Shown here piece by piece: positions 30,745 through 40,432 of a DNA stretch of 46,422 bases; position 1 is the stretch's first letter; each line of letters opens with the position of its first letter. The position numbers were made by a program, and so were the translations under genes. The stretch is from UMGS172 sp045546915 (GTDB lineage: Bacteria > Bacillota > Clostridia > Oscillospirales > Acutalibacteraceae). The stretch lies in contig JAZQDU010000015.1 of the NCBI GenBank assembly GCA_045546915.1, positions 1-46,422 on the forward strand, written 5' to 3'. The notes below the pieces were generated by a model. The model made no database searches. It worked only from the letters and a program-made list of their open reading frames with translations, and was not told the DNA's origin.

Positions 30745-32016
30745 ATGGAAGTAAATTATAAAAATAAAAAACATTACAACACCGCAAAATATCCCATTCG
30801 CCAACCTAGGTTTTTCACTTGGCTAATATATATATTAAGTAAAATCATGCTTTTGGGCGAAGATTATAAAATCGAAAAAATTAATATGAAGGACCTGAAA
30901 CCTCCTTATATTTTACTTTCAAACCACCAGTATTTTATCGATTTTGAACTTTGTGCCGTCGGCACATACCCTCACCGTATAAACAATATAACCAATATTG
31001 ACGGATATTACCGCCGACCGTTTTTAATGGAACTTATCGGTTGCATATGCAAGAGAAAATTCACTAACGACCTGCACCTTATAAAAGCAATCCGCAAGGT
31101 TCTCAAAAAAGGCGACGTGCTTGGTATGTACCCCGAAGCCCGCTACTCGCCTATTGGCACCACCGCCATTTTGCCCGACGCTTTGGGTAAACTAATCAAA
31201 TCAAACAAGGTTCCGGTAGTTATCGTTTTGCACCACGGGAACTATCTGAGAACTCCGTTTTGGAATTTCAGAAAAAAGCGCAAAGTTCCTCTTTATACAA
31301 CAATCGAACAACTTTTGACCAAAGAAGACGTCGAAAGGATGTCGGTTGACGAAATAAATGAGGCTGTGAGAAACGCCTTACAATACGACGAATACAAATG
31401 GCAAAAAGAACAAGGTATAATAATTGATGAGCCTTTCAGAGCCGAAGGATTGCACAAAGTTTTATATCAATGTCCTGCTTGTAAAAAAGAGCACGTTATG
31501 GCATCAAAAGGCGCCGAACTTTACTGCACCGAATGTGGCAAGCGTTGGACGATGAACACCGACGGAACACTTTCTGCGCAAAACGGACCAACCGAGTTTT
31601 CACACATACCCGACTGGTTTGAGTGGGAACGAAGCGAAGTAAGAAAACAAATAGAAAACGGCGAATATTATTTTGAAGACAAGGTTGATGTTTACTCACT
31701 GCCGAGATGTATGAAATTTGAACATTTAGGCGACGCTACTCTCACCCACGACCCTGAAAACGGTTTTATACTAAAGGGGTACTACCGAGGACAAGATTAT
31801 CTTGTTCAAAGAAAACCGCTTGGTATGTACGGACTGCACGTTGAATATGATTATTGTTATATAAAACCTTTCGACTGTGTTGATATCTCGACCGACAAAG
31901 ACTCGTTCTACTGTTACCCTGAAAAACAAAACGTAGTTACCAAACTATCGTTTGCCGTTGAGGAACTTTATAAAATCCATCAGGCAGAAACTTCGGCAAA
32001 AAAAGAAAAAGCATAG
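30745..32016 (+). CDS. PlsC-like acyltransferase with C-terminal zinc ribbon
   Basis: 423 residues. The first ~220 residues are a lysophospholipid acyltransferase domain: catalytic H(x4)D in NHQYFIDF, the GDVLGMYPEARYS block (usual FPEG.RS with Ala replacing Gly), and PVVIVLHHGNYLR. Then comes a zinc ribbon (CPACKKEH...CTECGKRW, about 240-265) and a ~150-residue domain I do not recognise (DWFEWERSEVRKQIENGEY). The enzyme part should acylate lysophosphatidate or a related acceptor at the membrane. Single gene; ribosome site GGAGGA. Confidence 0.85.
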   Translation: MEVNYKNKKHYNTAKYPIRQPRFFTWLIYILSKIMLLGEDYKIEKINMKDLKPPYILLSNHQYFIDFELCAVGTYPHRINNITNIDGYYRRPFLMELIGCICKRKFTNDLHLIKAIRKVLKKGDVLGMYPEARYSPIGTTAILPDALGKLIKSNKVPVVIVLHHGNYLRTPFWNFRKKRKVPLYTTIEQLLTKEDVERMSVDEINEAVRNALQYDEYKWQKEQGIIIDEPFRAEGLHKVLYQCPACKKEHVMASKGAELYCTECGKRWTMNTDGTLSAQNGPTEFSHIPDWFEWERSEVRKQIENGEYYFEDKVDVYSLPRCMKFEHLGDATLTHDPENGFILKGYYRGQDYLVQRKPLGMYGLHVEYDYCYIKPFDCVDISTDKDSFYCYPEKQNVVTKLSFAVEELYKIHQAETSAKKEKA

Positions 32017-32017
32017 T

Positions 32018-32055
32018 AAAAAACGGTAATGCGAAATTTCGCATTGCCGTTTTTT
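32018..32055. terminator. Bidirectional terminator
   Basis: AACGGTAATGCGAAATTTCGCATTGCCGTT type hairpin (one G.U mismatch) flanked by A- and T-runs (32018-32055), between convergent genes. Confidence 0.9.
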
Positions 32056-33875
32056 TATCTTACATATTCTTTCCAACCGCCCTGGTTTGACAAGAAGAGT
32101 TTTTGCCCCTTCTTTTGATAAATGTGTATCCAATCCACAATATATTTATTTGTATTTTGCCACTCATTTTTATCGGTTGTAGGCTGACCGTGGTTACCCG
32201 AACCGCAAGCCATACTAAGCCTTAAATACGTAGGTTGCAAATAAGCGTGACGCATAGCAGGCTCGTCTAATTCAACATCTGCATAAACATAACCGTCACG
32301 GGTGAATCTCACATGGGTATTATCTATCCACTCATAACCGAAGGTGTGAAAATCCATATAAAATCCTCGTCCGTCGTAATTTTCAATACGGTTACTCTTA
32401 AGAATTGTGCCACTGTTAGCCGGTATCGACAACTCCTGACGGCCTAAACTTGTAGGCCAAGCAAAAACGTTACCGTATGCCCAGTCGCCACCGTTTCCGT
32501 AACATTCCTCAACATCAACCTCAATAAAATACAAGCGCTCATTACTTGGTATTTCGTTTTCGCCGTACGCTGACGACTGTGTCCAAAGAGCTGTCCAAAA
32601 ACCTAATCCTTTTGGGTGAAGAGTAGATATTTCTATATGCCCATAAAGATATTCCATTTTATTTATGGTATGAAACATTCCGCCGTAATAGGCATTATCG
32701 GTCTCTATTCCGCAAATATACAACTTGCCCTTTTTTACATAATTGTTCTTATGCAACAAACTTCCTCTGTACGGGATTTTTCCGTTGTCGGCATGTGTGA
32801 CGCTTGATTGCACATCCCACTCTACGTTCCAATTAGTATAGTTTATCTCGTTACCGTCAAAATCCTCGGTCCATGTCGGATAATAATACTCGGCAGAATC
32901 ATATGTCTTAACAACCTTGTTATAATCGCCTTTTTCGACACTCATATCAGAGGTGATAACGGTATTCTGCTTAACAAGGTTAGTAAACTCGGTAACCGCC
33001 AAAGCCGTTGCATAAGGGCTGCCACCGTTAAGGTAAATTTTCTTTTGCTCTATTCTAATCTCATAAACACCTTTACTTGAATCGTCATATTTGGTAACCC
33101 CGTCTCGGTCGCAGTTGCCGATAATAATCTCATACTCGCAAGGGGTTGTTCGTTCAAGTTCAGCGGTATCGTCTCTCGATACAACCGTATCATTGACAAC
33201 CTCTATTTCCTGCCCCGTTTTAGAACGGATATTTTCAACCAATTTATCAATTTCCATCTGGGTAATATATGAAACATTGTAAATAGGTCTTACTATTTTT
33301 ATATCGTTTAAAACTGTCTTACCAAAAATGCTAACCGATTGATAAGTATTTTCCGACTTATGAATATAGTTTATACCTCCAACAATAACATCACCGGTTA
33401 TATAATTGGAAATAAAATACTCAACCGCCATCAGCGTAGCGTTATCGGTCATACCGATGATTACAATATCGTCCGAAATCGTGCAGATTATGTACTCGTC
33501 AAAATTTACTGCCCCGCTTGAAAGCAACATATCATATGCAACCTTGCTCTCCTCACGGTTGCAGTTGCCAATAATAATCTCAGCAAAGCCGTCACCCGAT
33601 ACTTCATCGGATACGTTTTGAACACTAACCCCATATTTTTGCTTAATTGCACGAAAAACATCTGCGCCAACCTTAGCGGTAACAACATTATTTTCTTCAG
33701 GTCGCACAATTCTATAGGTTGAACCGCCGTCCTTATTTACAAAACTAATATCATCGGTTGAAGCAGAAATTGTTGAAGTGATATCTTCTTCATTCTTTTT
33801 GCGACAACCGCCAAAGGCTGATATTATTAACATCATAACAAGCATTAAAGCAGAAAAACGCACATATTTTCTCAT
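32055..33875 (-). CDS. GH16-family lipoprotein with two repeated N-terminal domains
   Basis: 606 residues from the ATG at 33875 (AAGGGG). Signal peptide ending FGGC marks a lipoprotein. Two related ~140-residue segments follow: one around YRIVRPEENN...EIIIGNCNREESK, and one around IKIVRPIYN...EIIIGNCDRDG, each ending in a helix resembling ATALAVTEF. They look like a duplicated accessory domain (similar in outline to N-terminal domains of some glycosidases). The C-terminal ~250 residues are a GH16 jelly roll with WTEDFDG..., W..LWT and the catalytic EVDVEE. The family cuts beta-1,3/1,4-glucans or galactans. Likely surface polysaccharide use. Confidence 0.82.
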   Translation of the reverse strand: MRKYVRFSALMLVMMLIISAFGGCRKKNEEDITSTISASTDDISFVNKDGGSTYRIVRPEENNVVTAKVGADVFRAIKQKYGVSVQNVSDEVSGDGFAEIIIGNCNREESKVAYDMLLSSGAVNFDEYIICTISDDIVIIGMTDNATLMAVEYFISNYITGDVIVGGINYIHKSENTYQSVSIFGKTVLNDIKIVRPIYNVSYITQMEIDKLVENIRSKTGQEIEVVNDTVVSRDDTAELERTTPCEYEIIIGNCDRDGVTKYDDSSKGVYEIRIEQKKIYLNGGSPYATALAVTEFTNLVKQNTVITSDMSVEKGDYNKVVKTYDSAEYYYPTWTEDFDGNEINYTNWNVEWDVQSSVTHADNGKIPYRGSLLHKNNYVKKGKLYICGIETDNAYYGGMFHTINKMEYLYGHIEISTLHPKGLGFWTALWTQSSAYGENEIPSNERLYFIEVDVEECYGNGGDWAYGNVFAWPTSLGRQELSIPANSGTILKSNRIENYDGRGFYMDFHTFGYEWIDNTHVRFTRDGYVYADVELDEPAMRHAYLQPTYLRLSMACGSGNHGQPTTDKNEWQNTNKYIVDWIHIYQKKGQKLFLSNQGGWKEYVR

Positions 33876-33928
33876 TGAAATACCCCTTGATTTTAGTATT
33901 TTAATTTTATCATGCCCTAAATTTAGTG

Positions 33929-34870
33929 TCAATAAATTTTCTGCTCTAAAAAAAGAGTACTGCTATCTAAATCAAAATCATGCATGTCTATTCTTCTTAG
34001 ATTTTCATCGTCATAGGTTCGGTAGCCATAAACCCCGCGGTCGGCATTACAGCATGACGTATATGCCGTATACTCAAAAACACAATCTTCCGTTTGGGTT
34101 AATCCCTTTGGCTGAAAACATGTGTTAATAACCCTGAAAAAATCTGTTTCGGGATTTTTATCAGCGACGATATTATATTTATAATAAACGGCTCTTACAA
34201 ACCTCGACATTGATGACAAATCACCGGGAAGACCTAACGCACCCAAGCCAAAACTGTAATTTTTAAGAGAAATATTGTTTGAAAATGTATTTTGAGGCGG
34301 TTTAGTGGTTAGCGATTTATAATTGTTAAGATTAAACATCTGCATGGGCCATTTTGGGCTATTAGTTAAAACACCTACCTCATTTTTATAAACATAAAGT
34401 TCTTTTTCGGTGCTCTCGACCGTCAGTGAATAGTGTCGGTCCGAGATTATCCAATGAAGCGGTGTTATCGGCAAGTTTTCACTAAACGCAACATCGACAA
34501 GTTCAATGTATTTTAGCAAAATTTCTGCCTCCTGCACAGAGTCGCAGGTTGACAGCACAAACGGAATAAACTCAAACGGTGCTACCGCGGTTTTAGATGA
34601 AGATATAATCCCTTTGCACGAAAACGAAGGAAAACGCAACCCCGCCATGCAAAGCCCTTTTTCGTTAATTGCGTCGAAAAACAGAGGGTATCCTTTTTCT
34701 ACCTTTGCCATACCTATTACGGCAAACTTGGCACTCATTTGCGGTGCACCTGTAAATCTGTAATCAAAATTTCTTGGTGCTATTGCCACGCGTTGCCCAT
34801 AATCGCGGTCAACGTCAAGCGTTCTGCCAAAATAAAAACTGCCTAAATCCATACAAACTGCCGTACACAT
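33929..34870 (-). CDS. Choloylglycine hydrolase family protein (bile salt hydrolase / penicillin V acylase-like)
   Basis: 313 residues, family length ~315-330. Starts MCTAV: Cys2 becomes the N-terminal nucleophile after Met removal. Other active-site residues are in place: Arg16 and Asp19/Asp21 in FGRTLDVDRDYG, Asn in VLTNSPKW, and the strongly conserved GLGALGLPGDLSSMSRFVRA. NEKGLCMAGLRFP corresponds to the bile-acid pocket loop, which differs from the classical GLNFP/GLNYP. It could hydrolyse taurine or glycine conjugates of bile acids or other linear amides. No signal peptide, so cytosolic. Ribosome site AAAGGGTGG. Confidence 0.9.
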   Translation of the reverse strand: MCTAVCMDLGSFYFGRTLDVDRDYGQRVAIAPRNFDYRFTGAPQMSAKFAVIGMAKVEKGYPLFFDAINEKGLCMAGLRFPSFSCKGIISSSKTAVAPFEFIPFVLSTCDSVQEAEILLKYIELVDVAFSENLPITPLHWIISDRHYSLTVESTEKELYVYKNEVGVLTNSPKWPMQMFNLNNYKSLTTKPPQNTFSNNISLKNYSFGLGALGLPGDLSSMSRFVRAVYYKYNIVADKNPETDFFRVINTCFQPKGLTQTEDCVFEYTAYTSCCNADRGVYGYRTYDDENLRRIDMHDFDLDSSTLFLEQKIY

Positions 34871-34935
34871 AAAACCACCCTTTCGATTATATTTTACACA
34901 TCAAAACAAAAAATATAATTTTTTGAAATTTACTA

Positions 34936-34964
34936 TTGATTTTTTTAAAACAGTGTGATATTAT
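34936..34964 (+). promoter_or_regulatory. Promoter of tRNA-Arg(ACG)
   Basis: TTGATT (34936-34941), 17 bp spacer, TATTAT (34959-34964), 24 bp before the mature tRNA. Confidence 0.75.
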
Positions 34965-34988
34965 ATTGTGGCAGTTTAAAAGCCGCAT

Positions 34989-35065
34989 GCGTTGTTAGCT
35001 CAGTTGGATAGAGTGACTGGCTACGAACCAGTAGGTCAGGGGTTCGAGTCCCTTACAGCGCACCA
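34989..35065 (+). tRNA. tRNA-Arg, anticodon ACG
   Basis: 77 nt with encoded CCA. Acceptor GCGTTGT/ACAGCGC, D arm with AGCTCAGTTGGAT, anticodon stem ACTGG/CCAGT around CTACGAA (anticodon ACG, read as inosine after editing), T arm GGGGTTCGAGTCCC. It decodes CGU/CGC/CGA. Confidence 0.97.
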
Positions 35066-35066
35066 T

Positions 35067-35099
35067 AAAACCCCCAACGGCACAGCCGTTGGGGGTTTT
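35067..35099. terminator. Bidirectional terminator after tRNA-Arg(ACG)
   Basis: AAAACCCCCAACGGC-ACA-GCCGTTGGGGGTTTT, 15 bp perfect stem, followed by GTTTTTTT. Also serves comM from the other side. Confidence 0.93.
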
Positions 35100-35121
35100 G
35101 TTTTTTTGTTTTCAATTAATA

Positions 35122-36657
35122 TTACAGTTCATTCCAATATTTTCGGTCTAAATTTCTGAACTGAATTGCTTGGGCTATATGACCTGATGATATTTTTTCA
35201 GAACGGTCAATATCGGCTACTGTTCGTGCTATTTTTAAAATGCGGTCATACGACCTCGCCGACATACCCATTTTTTCAAAAGCCACTTTGAGTATTGCGT
35301 CAGCATCGTCGGTCAACTGGCAATATTGTGCAATTAATGCCGAATTAAGCCTTGCGTTACAAGTAATACCCGTTCCTTCATAACGGTCGTTTTGGATTTT
35401 TCGCGCCGCTTCAACACGTTTTCTAATTTCTGCCGATGTTTCACCGCTTGATTTTGCGGTTAGTTCACTATATTCAACGGGTGCTACTTCAACATGGATA
35501 TCAAGTCTATCAAGCATAGGCCCTGAAATTTTACCAAGATAATTTTTAACGGCAGCAACCGAACAAATACACTTCTTTTTTGGATGCCCAAAGTATCCGC
35601 AAGGGCACGGGTTCATGGCTGCAACAAGTGAAAATTCACAAGGATATGTAAATCTGCCGCTTGCTCTCGAAATGGTTATTTTGCCGTCCTCAATGGGTGC
35701 TCGCAAGGTTTCCATCGCTTGGCGGGTAAACTCAGGGAACTCATCAAGAAAAAGCACTCCGTTATGACTTAATGACACTTCACCCGGTCTTGGCACCATT
35801 CCTCCTCCCGACAGTCCCGCCGCCGATACGGTATGATGTGGCGCACGAAAAGGTCGCTCGGTTATAAGAGGTGAATCGGGTTGCAAAAGCCCCGCTACCG
35901 AATGAATCTTAGTGGTTTCAACAGATTCTGAAAAGGTCATTGACGGTAATATTGAGGGCAATCTTTTAGCAAGCATACTCTTGCCCGAGCCGGGAGGTCC
36001 AATCATAAGTACATTATGTCCTCCGCTTGCAGCGATTTCAAGCGCCTTCTTTGCCGCCGCCTGACCTTTGACATCGGCAAAATCGTTACTATATCGGTTT
36101 AATTTTACATCAAACTGCGGCGCCGAAACGGGTGTTATTACGGTAAGTCCTGAAAGATGGTCGCAAAGTTGCTTTACACTCTTTACGGGATAAATTTTAA
36201 GTCCCTCCACTACCGACGCTTCATAAGCGTTATCCTCAGGCACAAAAAACCGCTTTATACCTCTGTTTGATGCCTCAATAGCCATTGAAAGCATACCGTT
36301 TATCCCACGGAGCGTACCGTCAAGTGCCAACTCGCCAATAAAGGCACATTCGTCAATACTGTCAACCGGTTTCAACTGCCCCGACGACAGAAGTATGGCT
36401 AAAAGAGAAGGTAAATCGTACATAGAACCTGCCTTTTTAACATCGGCAGGCGCAAGATTTATAATAATTCGGGTATTAGGAAAGGTAAACCCACTGTTTT
36501 TAAGAGCCGCCCTTACCCTATCGCGCGATTCTTTGACGGCAGTATCGGGCAACCCCACAATATCAAAAGAGGAAAAGCCGGGAGCAACATCGGCCTCGAC
36601 CTGTACCATATAGGCATCAATACCCATTATGCCTGTACTGTTAAGTCCGGTATACAT
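35122..36657 (-). CDS. comM: YifB/ComM-family Mg-chelatase-like AAA+ ATPase
   Basis: 511 residues. N-terminal Lon-protease-like domain (VEADVAPGFSSFDIVGLPD, LAPADVKKAGSMYDLP), central AAA+ core with Walker A GPPGSGKSMLAKRL and Walker B GVLFLDEFPEF, then the zinc-type CPCGYFGHPKKKC segment and a C-terminal helical part. In naturally competent bacteria ComM is a branch-migration helicase for integrating taken-up DNA; in clostridia its role is less clear. Ribosome site AGGAGGG. Last of three genes with htrA and cls. Confidence 0.93.
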   Translation of the reverse strand: MYTGLNSTGIMGIDAYMVQVEADVAPGFSSFDIVGLPDTAVKESRDRVRAALKNSGFTFPNTRIIINLAPADVKKAGSMYDLPSLLAILLSSGQLKPVDSIDECAFIGELALDGTLRGINGMLSMAIEASNRGIKRFFVPEDNAYEASVVEGLKIYPVKSVKQLCDHLSGLTVITPVSAPQFDVKLNRYSNDFADVKGQAAAKKALEIAASGGHNVLMIGPPGSGKSMLAKRLPSILPSMTFSESVETTKIHSVAGLLQPDSPLITERPFRAPHHTVSAAGLSGGGMVPRPGEVSLSHNGVLFLDEFPEFTRQAMETLRAPIEDGKITISRASGRFTYPCEFSLVAAMNPCPCGYFGHPKKKCICSVAAVKNYLGKISGPMLDRLDIHVEVAPVEYSELTAKSSGETSAEIRKRVEAARKIQNDRYEGTGITCNARLNSALIAQYCQLTDDADAILKVAFEKMGMSARSYDRILKIARTVADIDRSEKISSGHIAQAIQFRNLDRKYWNEL

Positions 36658-36684
36658 AACTTGCCCTCCTGCTTTTCCTTTGAT

Positions 36685-38043
36685 TTATCTGCTGTTATTA
36701 GAGCCTATTGTAACGGTTGTGACGTAATACCTGCCGTAACGGTATATCTTAACCGATACCTTGGTGCCGGGTTCACATTTTTCAAGTGCGTCAATATAAT
36801 CGGTGTACTCTTCAATGGCTACCGAATTAAACTCAGTTATAATATCGCCGGCTTCAAGTCGTGCATTGTCGGCAGGACTGCCACTTACAACGCTCTTTAT
36901 TACGGCGCCGTGCGGGAAACCGTATTTTTCAAGATACGCACTGTTATATGTATAAACCTCAACACCGATATACGGAGTGGGGTTGTCCTTATTTTCGATT
37001 ATATCGGTAACAACTTCTATCATACGGTTTACAGGTATGGCAAATCCCATGCCCTCAAAACTTTCATCGACCAATTTTGACGAGTTAATTCCAATAAGTT
37101 TACCCTTAGTATCAAGCAGAGCACCACCCGAATTGCCGGGATTTATTGCAGCATCGGTCTGAATCAGTTTCATCTCACCGATAGAATCGATAGTAATGCT
37201 TCGGTTAAGACCGCTTATAATACCGTAAGATACCGAACCCATAAACTCAAGTCCACCAGGACAACCTATTGCTATGGCATACTGTCCGACCTTAACACTG
37301 TCAGAATTGCCTATCTCTATTGCAGGAAGCCCCGTTTTATCAATTTTTATAACCGCCAAATCGGCTGAAATATTATATCCTACAACCGTTGCCTCAATCG
37401 GCTTTTTAGTGTCGGAAGAAAGAAAAACCTCAATTTTTGAATTGCCGCTTTGTACCTTGACAGCATTTTCTATAACATGATAGTTCGTAACAATATGCCC
37501 GTCGGTTGTATATATAACGCCCGAGCCCTCGCCCGATTCACCGCCACCGAAAATGCCGTAGGAACTGGAAGTGGCACGAATACCGACAACCGAAGGTGCG
37601 GCTTTCTCATATACCGCCTCAATTGATGTTGTTACATTACCGTCAGGGCCGACCTGTATAATACCTTCAATACTGCCACCATTGTTTTGTGCTACCTCAG
37701 ACGAAGTAGAGGGTGTTCCGGAAGAATTGTCGTTTTTAGTTTCATCACCAAACAACACCGGAATAATAAACGCCATAGATACAACGCTTAATGTTACCGA
37801 CAAAAAAATGCAAAGGATTATAGCACCTATACCAAATGTACGTTTCTCTTTTTTGGGAGTTTTAGGCGGTTGTTCCGGGGGCTGGTACACATTATGGCCT
37901 TGATTTGGGGTATAACTGTATGTTCCGTTTTGCATACCGCCGTTTACGGAATAATTGCCCCCCGCCGTATTACCGAAAGGCACCGTCGGTTGAGTGTTAT
38001 TTTGTGTGTAATCTCTATTAAAACCATCATTATTCGGATACAT
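36685..38043 (-). CDS. HtrA/DegP-type serine protease with PDZ domain
   Basis: 452 residues. A Gln/Asn/Pro-rich cytosolic N-terminus (1-70, several TQNN and PPEQPPK stretches), one membrane span (about 72-95), an Asn/Ser linker, a trypsin-like domain with His in TNYHVI, Asp in ADLAVIKI and Ser in GNSGGALLD, and a C-terminal PDZ domain (GSPADNARLEAGDIIT). Extracellular quality-control protease. Ribosome site GGAG. It begins 43 bp after cls and ends 28 bp before comM. Confidence 0.92.
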   Translation of the reverse strand: MYPNNDGFNRDYTQNNTQPTVPFGNTAGGNYSVNGGMQNGTYSYTPNQGHNVYQPPEQPPKTPKKEKRTFGIGAIILCIFLSVTLSVVSMAFIIPVLFGDETKNDNSSGTPSTSSEVAQNNGGSIEGIIQVGPDGNVTTSIEAVYEKAAPSVVGIRATSSSYGIFGGGESGEGSGVIYTTDGHIVTNYHVIENAVKVQSGNSKIEVFLSSDTKKPIEATVVGYNISADLAVIKIDKTGLPAIEIGNSDSVKVGQYAIAIGCPGGLEFMGSVSYGIISGLNRSITIDSIGEMKLIQTDAAINPGNSGGALLDTKGKLIGINSSKLVDESFEGMGFAIPVNRMIEVVTDIIENKDNPTPYIGVEVYTYNSAYLEKYGFPHGAVIKSVVSGSPADNARLEAGDIITEFNSVAIEEYTDYIDALEKCEPGTKVSVKIYRYGRYYVTTVTIGSNNSR

Positions 38044-38085
38044 ATCTTTTCTCCGTTTCTTTAGAACTTATCCTATACATTAAAA

Positions 38086-39621
38086 TTACATAAACGGTGC
38101 AAAAACGTTAAGTATTGCCTGCATGATGCGCTGCATGACAGGCCTTTTTGACCATTTTTTAAGCGTAATTTCCTCGCTTATCTCCTGAATCTGCAGAAAA
38201 TGTTGTTTAATATCATTAACGGCATCAACACCGCAAAGCCAAACGCCACACTCAAAATGGAAATAAAAACTTCTATAATCCATATTAATTGTACCGCAGG
38301 TTGCCACTGCATCATCAGAAACAAAAAGTTTGGAATGAATAAATCCCGGTGTGTACTCAAAAATCCTTACGCCCGCCTCAAGCAGTTCCTGATAATTGAA
38401 CCTTGTTACAGGGTGAACATACCACTTATCTCTGATTTTTGGTGTAATAATTCGCACATCGACACCCGCCTTTGCAGCAGATGTAACAGCAGCCACCATG
38501 GTATTATCCAAAATAAGATACGGCGATGTGATATAAACATAATCTTTCGCCGTGCCCAAAATCTGCCTGTAAATGCCTTCACCGGGATGGTGCACTGAGT
38601 CAAGCGGATTATCGCCATAGGGCTGAACAAATCCCTTATTTACAGGGAAATTATATACCATATACTTTGATGGGTCAAGTCTTTCACGGCTGAAACAACT
38701 CCACATTTCGCAAAACAAGACAGTAAAAGTGGCAGTTGCAGGTCCTTTTAATATAACGGCACTGTCTAACCAATGTCCGTGGGGTTTGGTTTTATTGATA
38801 TACTCATCAGCAATATTCATGCCGCCGGTCATAGAAACATACCCGTCGATGACACATATTTTTCTATGGTCACGGTTGTTTAAAAACAGGTCGATAGACG
38901 CTCTTATACGATTAAACGCAATAACCTTTATTCCATCGTTTCGAAGCCGTTTAATGAAGTTTTTATTCTGACGCGAAATCGAGCCAAAGTCGTCGAAAAT
39001 CACACGCACTTCTACTCCGGCAGCGGCCTTCTGCTTTAATATTGCGTAAATTTTGTTCCACATTTCGCCACGTGCTATAATAAAATATTCCAAGAAAATA
39101 AACTTTTCGGCATTGCTCAATTCTTCAAGCATACGCGGAAAAAATTTCTCGCCCGGCGACAAATACTCAACCGATGTATCGGTATAAACAGGACAGTCCG
39201 ACTCCCTGTATAAAAACTCCGACTGTCTTGCATGATGGATATCGCGTTCACGCAAAGCCTCGCGCACGGAATGGTTTTGCAAAAGATATTTTCGGCTGAC
39301 TCGGTGCCTTCTAATATATCTTTTTTTGAGTACCGGTCGGGCTTTTCCGTTGCCCCAAAGGAAGAAAAGCACTCCGCCCACAAAAGGCATTATTATAATA
39401 AAAATTATCCATGCGAGTTTATAACTCGGATTGTCGCGCTTGCTGATAATTGCAACCACCAAAACGAGCGACAACACTTGAATACAGCGGTGAACCGCCG
39501 TTGCCCAAATGGAAATTGACATTCCAACTACGGTAAAAAAGGCAATTTGCATAAGAATAAGCAACGCCGCCATGATGATTCGTCCCGGTATTGCTATACC
39601 GCGTCGGTGTTCTTTTTTCAT
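38086..39621 (-). CDS. cls: Cardiolipin synthase
   Basis: 511 residues from the ATG at 39621; the ATG six bases earlier sits too close to the GGGGG ribosome site. Two N-terminal membrane spans, a PLDNc motif region, and two phospholipase D signatures: HRKICVIDG and HSKLFVSDD. Condenses two phosphatidylglycerol molecules to cardiolipin and glycerol at the membrane. C-terminal hydrophobic AILNVFAPFM end is typical. Confidence 0.94.
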   Translation of the reverse strand: MKKEHRRGIAIPGRIIMAALLILMQIAFFTVVGMSISIWATAVHRCIQVLSLVLVVAIISKRDNPSYKLAWIIFIIIMPFVGGVLFFLWGNGKARPVLKKRYIRRHRVSRKYLLQNHSVREALRERDIHHARQSEFLYRESDCPVYTDTSVEYLSPGEKFFPRMLEELSNAEKFIFLEYFIIARGEMWNKIYAILKQKAAAGVEVRVIFDDFGSISRQNKNFIKRLRNDGIKVIAFNRIRASIDLFLNNRDHRKICVIDGYVSMTGGMNIADEYINKTKPHGHWLDSAVILKGPATATFTVLFCEMWSCFSRERLDPSKYMVYNFPVNKGFVQPYGDNPLDSVHHPGEGIYRQILGTAKDYVYITSPYLILDNTMVAAVTSAAKAGVDVRIITPKIRDKWYVHPVTRFNYQELLEAGVRIFEYTPGFIHSKLFVSDDAVATCGTINMDYRSFYFHFECGVWLCGVDAVNDIKQHFLQIQEISEEITLKKWSKRPVMQRIMQAILNVFAPFM

Positions 39622-39661
39622 TCTCATGCCCCCTTTTTTTATTTAGATATGTATGTCTTGG

Positions 39662-40321
39662 TTAGATTATGTAATGTATAATATCGAATTCCTCAACCGT
39701 AAGGTCACCTTTAACGCTTAAAGTTACAACCAAAAGGTCTTTTCCTATATCGACACCCATCAAGTATCTTGTTCCGGCAGACAGAAGCCCCTCTGCATTA
39801 CTCGAAATCATATTTGCCGAGAAATATGACATCTTTCTTTGAGCTTCATCAAACTTCAATATAGCCGTAAAGGTGAACTTTTTATCTTGCTTTTTCGAGA
39901 TGTCAACCGCATTACCGTCGCTGTCAACCGCAACATAATATCCTCTGCCTATACCAAAATGCTCCATAAACTCGGCACATGTACTACCTACACCCAAACC
40001 GTCTGCAAAAGTATACGTGGTATCAAGGTTTAATGCCTCAAAACTGGTTGGGTCATACATTTTTGCCGAACGCGGCAAAACATTCATCGCACAGTTGCCT
40101 TTTACATTTATAGCGTCGCCGTCACCTTTAGGAAACATTTTGGTATACTTTTCATCAAATGTTGCTTCAACCGGCAAAAGCACCGATGATGTATTTGCAC
40201 TCTCGGTGTTCGAAGGCAAACTGTCGGTTTCGGTTTCATTCTTTTTACAGGCTGTAAGCCCAAACAAGCATACCGCAATACAAAAATATGCTGAAAATTT
40301 TATAAAATATTTGTTTTGCAC
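39662..40321 (-). CDS. Lipoprotein of unknown function
   Basis: 219 residues. Signal peptide with lipobox FGLTAC (Cys25), then an acidic Ser/Thr linker and a soluble domain with FADGLGVGSTCAEFMEHFGIGRGYYVAVD and KFTFTAILKFDEA. No family recognised. The domain has a repeated strand pattern that could be a small binding domain. It precedes cls by 40 bp on the same strand, so co-transcription is possible. Its own promoter is not obvious. Confidence 0.7.
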   Translation of the reverse strand: MQNKYFIKFSAYFCIAVCLFGLTACKKNETETDSLPSNTESANTSSVLLPVEATFDEKYTKMFPKGDGDAINVKGNCAMNVLPRSAKMYDPTSFEALNLDTTYTFADGLGVGSTCAEFMEHFGIGRGYYVAVDSDGNAVDISKKQDKKFTFTAILKFDEAQRKMSYFSANMISSNAEGLLSAGTRYLMGVDIGKDLLVVTLSVKGDLTVEEFDIIHYII

Positions 40322-40432
40322 AACAAAACTCCTTTATTTAATATCGGTAAACTAAAAGCCGGTACGAACATCGCACCGGCTACTGTTCGATGTTATTATA
40401 CACCGAATTTATGAATTTTTCAACATTTAGTA

